Positions 26,757 to 36,660 of a DNA stretch of 64,000 bases are shown piece by piece. Origin of the DNA: Natronobacillus azotifigens (lineage in GTDB: Bacteria; Bacillota; Bacilli; Bacillales; Amphibacillaceae). A model generated the notes under the pieces. That model was given only the letters and a program-made list of their open reading frames with translations, searched no databases and had not been told where the DNA came from. Position 1 is the first letter of the stretch; the number at the start of each line of letters is the position of its first letter. The position numbers were made by a program, and so were the translations under genes. Location of the stretch: contig NZ_JAPRAT010000014.1 in NCBI RefSeq assembly GCF_026805325.1, forward strand, positions 1 through 64,000. The letters are read 5' to 3'.

Positions 26757-28463
26757 CTAACTAGGTATTTTAATTCTTGATTCTAACCTTTTGATTGCAC
26801 CAGGCTCAATCTCTTCAAGTGCATGGGTAGCTGTTTCTAAGGCTTGCTCGTAAGCGTAACTTCTAAACAGCTCCTCAGCTTCGAGTAAGTTAGCCGCTAA
26901 CAATGGATATCTACTTCGGTAACGGTTAGCATATTGAATAACTCTCTCCACTAAATACGCCTGCTCAATTAACAAATTGGTTTTCTCAAGCATGGTTTGA
27001 ACAGATATTTCAGCTTCTTTTAATGCATGGCTTACTGCTCCCATATCTAGAGGTTGTTGTGCTAATTTTTCCAACACTTGTTCACTTTTTTCTGTAGCTT
27101 CATCAAGGGTATTCCAGACAAAGGAAGGAACACCTGGCAAATTACTTTTTTGTAATTTACGATTCGCATCAAACAACTCTCGCTTTAATTGCTGAATCTT
27201 TTTCTTTGCTTCGAGCTCTTCTTTACGGATCGTTCTCACTTGTGCTTTAAACTCCTGGTGAGATTCTTTTAATTTTTTTAAATCTTGATAACTCGACTCT
27301 AGTTGATCACGCATTGAAATATACGTTTCTTTATCTGCTTCTAAATCTGATGTTAATTGGTGGTATTGTCGCTCTAATTGATGTATCCATTTTTCTAAAT
27401 TACGATAAAGTTCCATATCACTTTCTTCTAAGTAATACGTTTTTTGTAACTCGGTTACTTCTTCATTTGTCGCATCAAAATCTGCAGCTACTTCTTGGAT
27501 CAAATTATCAAAAGGATCAAGATGTTTCTCAAGGTACGTTTTCGCTTGCGCCTCTTTTTCAAGTAATAAATATATTTCGCTAATTCTCTCTTCAATCGTT
27601 TCTATCATGGAATATAAATCATCGACATCTTTCTTTTCCAAAAGTTCCACTTGTTTTTCTAATTGTTCTTGAAAACCTTTTAACTCTTTTTCCAAATTAT
27701 GATGTTCAATTCGATACCCTTCCTCTTTCATTTCTTGAATTCCTATTAACAGTTCATGAATTTGGTCTGGTACCTCTCGTTTACATTTTTTATAAATAAT
27801 CGGAAATTCTTCTATTTTTTCAAATAACAAGTTTAGATTTTGCCGTATTGAATCAATGATTTTTCTCGCTTCATAGTAGTTACCCGAGTCACTAGCACTA
27901 TAAAATTCATCCAATAATTCTTGTTGTTCATTTATTTCTTTTTCAAAACGATATTCCGCCTGTCCATACAGATGACGGTTCTGAATCAACAGATTACGCA
28001 ACTCTTTCATTAGTGGTAAGACCTCAGCAACTTCTTTGCGACTTTGTTTTTCGGAGTCTAACAACGCATCCAATTCCGTATACATACGTTCAATTGTCTC
28101 TTCGATGTCATTTAACGTTTGCTCAACGGCTTTTAAATTTTTCTTTGCAGTTCCCATACGAAAACGGTCAGCTGCTTCTTCTGCATCTAATAAAAACTCT
28201 TCTATATCAGGAAGTGTTCTTGTTAGAATCTGATCCCACGTTTCTTTCCACGACTCAAATTTCTCTTGTGTTTCTCCGGATAGATTCAAAGCCTTGACTC
28301 GTTGCAATTCTTTCGTTACACTTCGATTCATAATATCCATTTTCCATGCTTCTAAGCGATCAACTTCATCATATACTTTTTTGCGTAAGATTAATCCAAC
28401 AATAATTAACGCGATGATTATAAGAATAAAACCTATGATATAGGCAACTGTGTTTTCACCCAT
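26757..28463 (-). CDS. ezrA: septation ring formation regulator EzrA
   Basis: Membrane-anchored negative regulator of FtsZ ring assembly and a PBP1 partner in Gram-positive division. The 568-residue protein has an N-terminal helix (AYIIGFILIIIALIIVGLILRKK) and then coiled-coil spectrin-like repeats over the whole length. It is about the usual size (562 in B. subtilis). The start MGENTVAYII at 28463 is set by GGGGAGG six bases before it. It is divergent from ytsP. Confidence 0.96.
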   Translation of the reverse strand: MGENTVAYIIGFILIIIALIIVGLILRKKVYDEVDRLEAWKMDIMNRSVTKELQRVKALNLSGETQEKFESWKETWDQILTRTLPDIEEFLLDAEEAADRFRMGTAKKNLKAVEQTLNDIEETIERMYTELDALLDSEKQSRKEVAEVLPLMKELRNLLIQNRHLYGQAEYRFEKEINEQQELLDEFYSASDSGNYYEARKIIDSIRQNLNLLFEKIEEFPIIYKKCKREVPDQIHELLIGIQEMKEEGYRIEHHNLEKELKGFQEQLEKQVELLEKKDVDDLYSMIETIEERISEIYLLLEKEAQAKTYLEKHLDPFDNLIQEVAADFDATNEEVTELQKTYYLEESDMELYRNLEKWIHQLERQYHQLTSDLEADKETYISMRDQLESSYQDLKKLKESHQEFKAQVRTIRKEELEAKKKIQQLKRELFDANRKLQKSNLPGVPSFVWNTLDEATEKSEQVLEKLAQQPLDMGAVSHALKEAEISVQTMLEKTNLLIEQAYLVERVIQYANRYRSRYPLLAANLLEAEELFRSYAYEQALETATHALEEIEPGAIKRLESRIKIPS

Positions 28464-28737
28464 GTTAATCCTCCCCAAATGATTTTTCTCTATATCTAAA
28501 AATAAATCATTAACTTTATCTCTTTATTTCTTTGATTTGCATAGAATTCTGCTAGTTTATGTATTATCCCTATCATACCATGAACCACTTCTTTTTTGCT
28601 AAAAAAAATCAAATTATTTCGTTATCTGACAAATTTCCTAGTTTATTTCCTCAAATATGGAAGCACCTATGTATTGCCACAAGAAATAGGGACGGCTATA
28701 ATGAATGATATAGATAGAATACACAAGGGGGATATAT

Positions 28738-29217
28738 ATGTTTGAAACAAAAGGTTACTCAGAATCTCGAGAAAAAAATTATCAACTCTTACTAAAACAA
28801 CTAGAAGCACTCATTGAGGACGAAACAGATCAAATCGCAAACTTATCCAATAGTGCTGCATTATTAAATCAATTTCTAACTGAAATAAATTGGGTCGGTT
28901 TTTATTTATTAAAAGATAATCAACTTGTCCTCGGACCGTTCCAAGGACTACCGGCGTGTGTAAGGATTCAGGTAGGAAAAGGAGTCTGCGGTACTGCCGT
29001 TTCAACGAATCAAACACAGCGTATCGCTAATGTACACGAGTTTCCAGGACATATCGCTTGTGATGCTGCTAGTCAATCAGAAATTGTAGTTCCTGTTCAT
29101 AAGAACGGCGAGATATATGGGGTATTAGACATTGACAGCCCAATTAAAGACCGTTTTGATCAATTAGACCAAGAATATTTAGAACAATTTGTTGTGAAAT
29201 TAGAGAAATATTTATAA
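28738..29217 (+). CDS. ytsP: free methionine-(R)-sulfoxide reductase (GAF domain)
   Basis: A 159-residue single GAF-domain enzyme that reduces free methionine R-sulfoxide. The three family cysteines are visible in GLPACVRIQVGKGVCGTA and in HIACDAASQSEIVVPV. INWVGFYLL and GVLDIDSP are also family signatures. AAGGGGG precedes the ATG. In B. subtilis ytsP is adjacent to rpsD; here 17 kb of accessory genes lie between them. Confidence 0.93.
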   Translation: MFETKGYSESREKNYQLLLKQLEALIEDETDQIANLSNSAALLNQFLTEINWVGFYLLKDNQLVLGPFQGLPACVRIQVGKGVCGTAVSTNQTQRIANVHEFPGHIACDAASQSEIVVPVHKNGEIYGVLDIDSPIKDRFDQLDQEYLEQFVVKLEKYL

Positions 29218-29225
29218 GAAATTTT

Positions 29226-29257
29226 AAAATCCTCACCATATTAATGATGAGGATTTT
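29226..29257 (+). terminator. terminator of ytsP
   Basis: AAAATCCTCA and TGAGGATTTT pair over 10 bp, followed by TTTTT, right after the ytsP stop codon. Confidence 0.8.
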
Positions 29258-29367
29258 AATTTTTATAAAATCACAAAAGCAACTTAGCTATATCCACCAT
29301 TTAAATTCTTAATTCCTTATCAACTGTGTATTACCTATCGAAATAGTGCAACTTTAAAAGCGTTCAT

Positions 29368-30384
29368 TTAGTTAAAACCAATGAGTTTTTGAGATACTTT
29401 ATATGCCATGACACTAATCTTTCTTCCTAGCTTTCCAGGAAGGTTAATTAACCGACCCATCAAACCAAACTTCAGGTTACGATATAATTCAATATTTTCT
29501 TCTTTCACATATTTCATCAACATACGTTTTTTTTGGATATTCTCTTTTGTTCCAGAACGAATTAATAGAATCGCTGAAATAACGGTAACTATCTCCAAGT
29601 GTTTCAGCATATAATCACGTAATCGCTCTTCTTCAACTGCATCTAAATCAACAGCTTCTATCATAAGCTTATTCACCTTAATTTGTTGATCAATCTGTCT
29701 AATCATGACACTTTCATTAACTGATTGGTCGTTTCTTCCTATAAAATAGCGGTAAAAGTCCACATCAATATAAAACATACGTGTAGCATACTTTAATGGT
29801 GTATAAACATATAAATTATCTACATAGAAAGTATGTTTAGGCAACTTTAGTTCACTTTTTCTTAATAAGTTGGTTCGGTAAATCATCGAATGCATTAAAA
29901 TAAATTGACCCTTCTTAAATGGTTTTACTTGTTCCCAACCAAAAACAGTGTCTTCAGGTAAAACCTTTCTGTATTGCATCACTTTTCTATATTTGCTTCC
30001 CTGTTTTTCATAAATAAAGTTACTAATAAGAATGTCGATCGTTTCATTAGTTCCGGAAAAACCCCTTAATGTTTCAAGGACTTTTAGATACGCACGTGTA
30101 TCCACCCAGTCATCACTATCAACAATCTTAAAATACAGACCAGTTGCATGGTCTAGCCCTGTATTAATCGCTTCTCCATGTCCACCGTTTTCTTGATGTA
30201 TTACTTTAATAATTGCAGGGTATTTTAGAGCATAAGTATCTGCAATCTTTTTCGTCTTATCCACAGATCCATCATTTACTATCAGTATTTCGATATCCTC
30301 TCCACCAGTAAGTAATGATTCTATACAGTAGTGCATATAATCTTCAGAGTTGTAACATGGGATAACGACTGTTAAAAGTTTCAT
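29368..30384 (-). CDS. family 2 glycosyltransferase
   Basis: A 338-residue GT2 enzyme with an N-terminal GT-A fold. Motifs are LTVVIPCYNSEDYM, ILIVNDGSVDKT, GGHGEAINTGLDHA and the metal-binding KIVDSDDWVD near residue 95. The C-terminal third is helical and basic without clear membrane helices. It probably adds a sugar to a surface polymer or teichoic acid; donor and acceptor are unknown. It marks the left edge of the accessory region between ytsP and rpsD and has no close operon partner. Confidence 0.85.
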   Translation of the reverse strand: MKLLTVVIPCYNSEDYMHYCIESLLTGGEDIEILIVNDGSVDKTKKIADTYALKYPAIIKVIHQENGGHGEAINTGLDHATGLYFKIVDSDDWVDTRAYLKVLETLRGFSGTNETIDILISNFIYEKQGSKYRKVMQYRKVLPEDTVFGWEQVKPFKKGQFILMHSMIYRTNLLRKSELKLPKHTFYVDNLYVYTPLKYATRMFYIDVDFYRYFIGRNDQSVNESVMIRQIDQQIKVNKLMIEAVDLDAVEEERLRDYMLKHLEIVTVISAILLIRSGTKENIQKKRMLMKYVKEENIELYRNLKFGLMGRLINLPGKLGRKISVMAYKVSQKLIGFN

Positions 30385-30484
30385 TTATTACACAACCTTT
30401 ACTATACCTGATCACTAGGTACTTGTATAAACTTGACTATCTTTTGAATATAATTTAAATCACTTTATGTATGACTTATTACTC

Positions 30485-32641
30485 TTATAGTTGATTCATC
30501 AAACTCACTATTTTTTTCTGCTTTTTTAGTTTCTTCATCTTTCGTGTTTCTTTAAAGATATGCGCTAATCCTTTAAAGAAATGACCATTGACAATCATGA
30601 GAATCCCACCAACCATTGGCATATTTATTGCACCACCAGTCATTCGAGCATATCCACGAAATGGCATATGGTAGACAGACATCATGATAAGGTTTGCGGT
30701 ACTTTGCTTACCAATCTTCCATAAGAATTTATGCACAAAGCGTAAAGCATGAAAAATAAAACGAGCAAATAGTCCTTTAGCGTATTGGCACTGTGCGATC
30801 GTGTCGTTATAATCCAACGGTTGAGTCCGATTCCAGTTTGCTTGCGGTAGCTTTCGTTCAATTAATTTTTCAAACACTTGATCTGCAATGTTCGTAATAT
30901 CACCATTATAATACGGTGATAACTTAGTAGGTTCATATGGCATGATGCTGGTTGTGCCTTTCACGAATAACTCTGCAGACAATCGAATCTCTTCACTTGA
31001 AGAACCAATCATGATTTGATAATTATTTTCTTCTATTTCCCATTGAGATGTTTTTACGTTATAATATCTAAATGTCTGCTCGTTAAATAAAATCGATACA
31101 CGCTTTGATTCTCCAGGCATTAGAAAAACTTTTGAAAAACCCTTCAACTCTTTTTTCGCTCTAAAGATTTGATTTGATACTGATCCAATATATAATTGTG
31201 CAATTTCTTTTCCAGCTTGTTTACCTGTATTCGTTAATGTGAATTCAACACGATTATGTGCAACTTTGATATCATAACTAAATGATGTATAACTTAACCC
31301 ATAACCAAAAGGATAACGTACCGGTATATTATTTGTATCATAATACCGATAGCCAATAAACTGGGCTTCTCGATATTCTACACTGACTTCCTTGCCTGGA
31401 AAGTAATGATAAGTTGGTGTATCTTCATATTTAATTGGATAACTCTCCGCTAACTTTCCCGACGGATTTACCAGTCCAGTTATGATTTTTAACATTGCCT
31501 TAGCTCCCGCTTGCCCACTTAGATATCCATGAAGCAAACCTTTTGTTTGATTAACCCAAGGCATTTTAACCTCTGAACCACAGGAAAGAACAACAATAAT
31601 GTTTTCATTCACTTGATTAATAGCTTCTAGTAATTAAATCTGATTATCTGGTATCGACATATTTGTTCGATAGAGACCTTCTGCTTCCGTTACTTCGTCT
31701 AATCCGAGATAGAGTAAAATAACATCCGCTTTCTTTGCCAAACGACAAGCTGCGTCTAATTTTGTCGATTTTTTTTGCCGTAGCGTTGAAAGCCTGCTTC
31801 ATAACCAATTACATTGAGGTTTAATTCATTTGCACTTGATAGGGTATTATCGAGCTTTGTCAGGTTAACAACGGATGAACCAGCTCCTTGATAGCGAGGA
31901 TTTGCTGCAAAATCTTCAATGATTGCAATCTTTTTTTCTTTCTTAACAGATAATATCTGTTCATCGTTTTTTAAAAGAACGATCGATTCATCCGCTACTT
32001 TTTCAGCAAAATCATGATGAAGGTCTTGATCAAAATCTTGAACGTCATGTTTTAAGCGACATTACAGCCTTCACGTCTGCTTCTTTAATAGCCATTTCAA
32101 AAGCGGTTAAATATATTTCACGTAATGTTCTTTCATCTACAATTGTGTCAATCGTCATTCGTCGTTCTTCTTGATTATTAACGGCAAAGTGTTTCACACA
32201 GGCAGATATACCTTGAGATTGAATCCCTTTAATATAGGAAGAAGCCAATTTTCCTGCGTGATATGGATCTTCACTGAAATATTCAAAATTCCTTCCACAT
32301 AAAGGATTTCGCTTCATATTTATACCTGGACCAAGTAAAACATTTACTTTTTGTGATACCGCCTCTCGACCTAAATGTTCTCCAATCTTTTCACCAAGTT
32401 CTATATTCCAACTATTCGCAACGGTTGCAGCGGTTGGGAAACATGTAGCAGGAATACTTTCATTCAAACCAAGGTGATCGGCCGCTGCTGCTTGTTTACG
32501 AATCCCATGTGGACCATCTGCAAGAAAGATACTTTTAATTCCTAAATGCTTAATGTCTTGTGTTTGCCAAAAATCTTTTCCGGACATTAAACTAGCTTTT
32601 TCTTCTAGTGTCATTTGTTTAATCAAGTCATTATGCTTCAT
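30485..32641 (-). pseudogene. decayed GH3 beta-glucosidase gene
   Basis: The N-terminal part (32641 down to about 32060: [42 protein letters not shown]) and C-terminal part (31612 down to 30485: GYRYYDTNNIPVRYPFGYGLSYT) are clear GH3. Between them are several lesions. An internal deletion with frame change after AVMS (near 32060) removes roughly 100 codons, including the nucleophile region, and rejoins at DFAEKVADESIVLLKN. An A9-to-A8 contraction at about 31769-31776 shifts the frame. An in-frame TAA stands at 31634-31636 where glutamine is expected. The domain order was the normal GH3 one, unlike the intact gene at 33490. Confidence 0.88.
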
Positions 32642-33040
32642 TGCATTACCTCTTATAAATAGTGTAGGATGATTCGCGCTTTAAATACTTGAAATATTTT
32701 TTTGAAAGTGTTAAATCAATTTGAAAGGGTATTCATTTTATGCTTTTTTAAAAGAGCTTATTCAAATTTTAACACACAGCCTTTTAAATAGATCATTTAT
32801 TCATCAACGGTAGGTTTTCTTTAATGAATGGTAATCATATTGTGTAGCTGTTGCATTACAACATTTTGGGTTCCACATTTAGTTATTTTCAGTAAGTTTT
32901 AAAATATGTAAAAAAGAGGAAACAGCGGTGATAGTGGTTTCCTCTTTTATTAACTACAGATTCGATTTTAATATGTTCTAACAATTCCTAAGCTTCAAAC
33001 ATGAATCCTTTTCATCAGGCCTAGGACCAATGTAAATAAT
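32642..33040. other. non-coding gap upstream of the GH3 pseudogene
   Basis: About 400 bp of AT-rich DNA. Apart from the terminator at 32912-32948, which belongs to the gene ending at 33041, I see no reading frame, repeat or clear promoter. The part next to 32641 presumably held the promoter of the now broken GH3 gene. Confidence 0.5.
32912..32948 (-). terminator. terminator of the glycoside operon
   Basis: AAAAGAGGAAAC (32912-32923) and GTTTCCTCTTTT (32937-32948) form a 12-bp stem with flanking A/T runs. It lies about 90 bp after the last gene of the GH2-GH78-symporter-GH3 operon. Confidence 0.75.
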
Positions 33041-33490
33041 TTAGTAAGCTTTTTTACCAATATCAAAGAATGAAGCAAGGATCGATAATACCCATGTTAT
33101 TACAAAAATAACTATAAGCATTACTGCTTGCTCTCCAGCTTCGAAAGCTGCCTCATTTCCTAATTCAAGATTTGATCCAAAAATATACCCGAAAGACTCA
33201 ACTCTCATACTAATGAATCTTACACCTGCCCAAATAATGAGGACAGTTGCAATGATACGACTTACATCTACTAGAATTTTTACGCCTTTAGAGTCTCCTA
33301 ATTGCGGTAGAATGATTGAAACCAATATAGCCACTATAGCACCGATCAGCATGAAAAGTACATTCATACGCATATCCTCATAATAAGGCTTATTCACATT
33401 AGAAATGTAGATGCTTAATGTTGTGATTGTCATCAATCCAACAATTATATAAGCGAAAAATCCTATTTTTTGATTTTTTAAGAAATTCAT
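33041..33490 (-). CDS. four-helix membrane protein coupled to GH3
   Basis: A 149-residue protein with four predicted membrane helices (about residues 9-30, 43-63, 74-92 and 122-145). Its ATG overlaps the GH3 stop as TAATG, and the ribosome site AAGGAGG lies within the GH3 coding end, so the two are made together. I recognise no domain. Because the GH3 enzyme has its own C-terminal membrane helix, a membrane partner or assembly role is a reasonable guess. Confidence 0.75.
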   Translation of the reverse strand: MNFLKNQKIGFFAYIIVGLMTITTLSIYISNVNKPYYEDMRMNVLFMLIGAIVAILVSIILPQLGDSKGVKILVDVSRIIATVLIIWAGVRFISMRVESFGYIFGSNLELGNEAAFEAGEQAVMLIVIFVITWVLSILASFFDIGKKAY

Positions 33491-36400
33491 TATGCTTCCT
33501 CCTTCTTAGCTTTTAAGATTGCTAACAAATAGAGTGCAAAACTTAATATAGCAAGTGCCATACCACCATAAATACCTATATTCATAGCTGATTCCCACCA
33601 AGGCGTCACTCTAGTTGTTTGAACATTTTGAGCGGCACTTTGAGCATAAGCATACAATTGATATTTCATATTTTCTCTTGCTCTCTCAACAAACGTTTCG
33701 TCTTGCGAAACACGATCGACTGTAAAATACGGCCATGAGTCTCTCACTTGTTCCATCGTCTCATTAGAACCAAAGTCTGCCATCATCGTCACACCTGCAT
33801 TGATAATAGACTCAGGACGGAAGTAACCCATGTTATTAACCATATCAGTTGAAAGTAAGCCGTTAAAACCCCATTCTTCACGTAAAATATTGATTAGAAG
33901 TGGTACGGAGTTATTTCCATTCGTCGCACCTATACGGCTAAAGGTGACCATACCACCCAATGCTCCACCATCTTCAAAAGGTCCTTGGAAGGCACGAAGA
34001 TCTCCCTCACGCGCTTTTTGTTCTGTCATATAAGGAGCGATACCACTACGTTGTGTTTCTTGATCATTAAATGCAAAGTGTTTAGGTCCAACAATAACAC
34101 CGTAATTAAGTGCTCCTTGAACTGTAGCTATAGACATATAATTTGAAACCATTGGATCTTCAGAATAATATTCGTGGTTTCGTCCATTATAAGGTGTTCG
34201 GTGTATATTAGACGCAACACCCCAAATAAGATAATTACCACTCCAAAGACCGTCATTACCCATTAATTCGCCCCACTCATGAGCAAGATCTTTGTTGAAT
34301 GTACTTGCGATCAATGTTGCATTAGCCATTGTTCCCAATGCATAATCAGCATTTTCATCGTCTTCATTTAAGCCTCTACCACTAAGTGTTCCACCAAATC
34401 CGTTTGGTCCATCATTTTGATAAATTAAAGGTGAATTAATTTCTTCGATCACATCACTTGTACTACCACCTTTTGCAATTCTCGGAATCAAAATGTCTAA
34501 AGGTATTTGATTTACTAGATGATCCCAACGAATATCATCAATATCATCAACACCTGCCATATCAGTAAAGTTTAATTCATGTTGAATCCCATCTACATTA
34601 GCGTCACCATTTTGTATAAAATGATAATTTTCATTGGCAAGATTTTGAACCCATTCATCCACTTTATCACCGTCAATAGCGAGATCATCATAGGTTCGAG
34701 GAAATGTACCTTCCCAATCATTTCTAGTTAGATAAGTAGCATAACCAGGTTTATAATAGTTGATATCTGCATCTTCTAATTGATTAACTACAGGAGTACC
34801 ATTATCAGAATATGCAAAGGTTGTTTCATCTACAAATCCCTCTTCACCGATTTCTACCACAGATACTAGCATATCGTCACCATCAACCGAAAACCCTTGT
34901 TCTACAAGAATGTTATTTACTGCTGCATGTGCATTTTCTGCTAATGTAAAGAAGTAATCACCACCATCAAGGATGTAACCACCTTCTCCATCCTTAGCTG
35001 ACGAATCCCAACTTGCCATATACTTTGCGTCAACAGTAATCGTAACGGTTTCTTGTTCCCCTGGATTAAGTGTATTCGTTTTCTCAAAACCTAATAAGTC
35101 AACTGCTGATTTTTCAATATTTTGCTCTCTATTATAATCTGTATAAGGTGTTTGTACATAAAGTTGTGCAACATGCTTGCCACTTGTCTCACCTGTATTT
35201 TCAATTGTAGCTGTTGCCGTGATTGTACGCTCATCCATATCAACTTCTAAACTATCAAGTGATTGACTAAATGTTGTATACGATAAACCATAACCAAAAG
35301 GATAGGTAACTTCATTTTCATACATCCATGAGGATGCACCATTACCTGCACCTACTGAGCTATCTGCATTTCCAGCTCCAATAATGCTATCATAGTATCG
35401 TGTCTCGTAATATTTATAACCGGTATAAATACCTTCCGCTTGGATTATATAGTGGTCAGCTGCCATCGAAGCATCTCCACCAAAACTACCTAACGGCGAT
35501 GTTGCTGGCAGATCTCCCATCAAAGAACCTGGATAATTTATCGGACTTAAATCATCTAATTCTACTTTACCAAAATTCTGCATTGCAGGAGAATTTGCTG
35601 TATGCACAGCATACGTGTCAGTTAAGCGACCTGATGGACTTACTTCTCCTTTTAGAACATCTGCAATACCTAAGAAACCATAAGCCCCTGGAAAACCAAC
35701 GTAGAGAATTGCATCAACCTCATCATCTTGTTTTAACTCTTCAATTTCCATCGTCGAACTACTGTTAATCATAACAATGACAGTATCAAAGTTACTCTTT
35801 GCTAATTCTAAAACAGCTCTTTCATTATTTGCTAAGCCAAGTGGGGTATCAGTTCCGTATTCTTCTGAATCAATACCTTTTTTACCTGGATAAAAGTCGC
35901 TTCCCTCAGATCCGGGACGTGAAAATACAACAATAGCAGCATCGTTATATTCATTAAAGCTATCCACATAATCTTCCGATGCACCAGCACCATCTGTAGA
36001 ATCTGTATACACATTAAGTGCAGGTTCAGAAGGTTCATATGGTATTGAGAAGTTACTTGGTCTATATCCAAAAACAGGGATCGTGTTTCCAAATCTCTCG
36101 AATTCACCTGTTTGAATACTACCAAGTGCTGTGTAAATATCTAACATTGTTGGATTGACTTCATACCCCTTTTCTTCAAGTGACTGCGCAAGATTCTTTT
36201 GCTCCTCATTAGTAACAGTACTTCCCATCGTACCACCTAAAAATGGATAAGCACTACCCATACCAAGAAGTGTAACCTTAGGATTCTCATTATTTAATGG
36301 AAGCGCTTGATTTTCATTTTTCAATAAAACGACACCCTCTGCTCCCATCCTTTCCCCTAATTCCTCATGTGCTTCAATAAGCTCATCTGTTGTTTCATAA

Positions 36401-36570
36401 TCAGAAATAAACCTTGCATCATTAATTGTCTCTGTACTTGTTGTTCCAAAGGCTTGATCAATGATCGGACGCCATTGGTCTGCAACACTTGTTAACCCCA
36501 TCAATGCAATAGACAATGACAAGAATAATGCTAATAGACCTCGCCATAAACGGATAGATTTCTTTTTCAT
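33490..36570 (-). CDS. GH3 beta-glycosidase with reversed domain order, membrane-anchored
   Basis: A 1026-residue surface enzyme. The N-terminal helix (LLALFLSLSIALMGLTSV) is a signal or anchor, and a C-terminal helix (about 998-1020) precedes KAKKEEA. The usual second GH3 domain comes first: alpha/beta sandwich about 70-330, the PFGYGLSYT link near 425, fibronectin-like 450-545. The catalytic barrel follows at about 685-960 (DGPNGFGG 720, GRNHEYYSEDP 796, KHFAFNDQE 830, nucleophile Asp about 909 in GLLSTDMV). This reversed order is known for some GH3 enzymes of Ruminococcus and Butyrivibrio. AAGGAG precedes the ATG. The substrate is probably a beta-glucoside or related glycoside. Confidence 0.9.
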   Translation of the reverse strand: MKKKSIRLWRGLLALFLSLSIALMGLTSVADQWRPIIDQAFGTTSTETINDARFISDYETTDELIEAHEELGERMGAEGVVLLKNENQALPLNNENPKVTLLGMGSAYPFLGGTMGSTVTNEEQKNLAQSLEEKGYEVNPTMLDIYTALGSIQTGEFERFGNTIPVFGYRPSNFSIPYEPSEPALNVYTDSTDGAGASEDYVDSFNEYNDAAIVVFSRPGSEGSDFYPGKKGIDSEEYGTDTPLGLANNERAVLELAKSNFDTVIVMINSSSTMEIEELKQDDEVDAILYVGFPGAYGFLGIADVLKGEVSPSGRLTDTYAVHTANSPAMQNFGKVELDDLSPINYPGSLMGDLPATSPLGSFGGDASMAADHYIIQAEGIYTGYKYYETRYYDSIIGAGNADSSVGAGNGASSWMYENEVTYPFGYGLSYTTFSQSLDSLEVDMDERTITATATIENTGETSGKHVAQLYVQTPYTDYNREQNIEKSAVDLLGFEKTNTLNPGEQETVTITVDAKYMASWDSSAKDGEGGYILDGGDYFFTLAENAHAAVNNILVEQGFSVDGDDMLVSVVEIGEEGFVDETTFAYSDNGTPVVNQLEDADINYYKPGYATYLTRNDWEGTFPRTYDDLAIDGDKVDEWVQNLANENYHFIQNGDANVDGIQHELNFTDMAGVDDIDDIRWDHLVNQIPLDILIPRIAKGGSTSDVIEEINSPLIYQNDGPNGFGGTLSGRGLNEDDENADYALGTMANATLIASTFNKDLAHEWGELMGNDGLWSGNYLIWGVASNIHRTPYNGRNHEYYSEDPMVSNYMSIATVQGALNYGVIVGPKHFAFNDQETQRSGIAPYMTEQKAREGDLRAFQGPFEDGGALGGMVTFSRIGATNGNNSVPLLINILREEWGFNGLLSTDMVNNMGYFRPESIINAGVTMMADFGSNETMEQVRDSWPYFTVDRVSQDETFVERARENMKYQLYAYAQSAAQNVQTTRVTPWWESAMNIGIYGGMALAILSFALYLLAILKAKKEEA

Positions 36571-36604
36571 TTACCTCTCTCCTTTAATAATATTTATTGA
36601 TATT

Positions 36605-36654
36605 AACGCTCCTCAGGTAGATTCACAATAGACGTGCACTCACTGAGGAGTGTT
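36605..36654 (-). promoter_or_regulatory. intercistronic hairpin before GH3
   Basis: AACGCTCCTCAG (36605-36616) and CTGAGGAGTGTT (36643-36654) pair over 12 positions with one mismatch (A opposite C on the minus-strand RNA). It lies in the 90-bp gap between the symporter and GH3 genes. It lacks a U-run, so it may be a processing or stabilising hairpin that sets the GH3 level within the operon. Confidence 0.5.
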
Positions 36655-36660
36655 AAGTAA

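Noticed and set aside
30485..32641. Two separate short GH3 genes
   Set aside because: Neither part contains a complete catalytic domain, the intervening DNA still encodes GH3 sequence in shifted frames, and the downstream part has no proper start.
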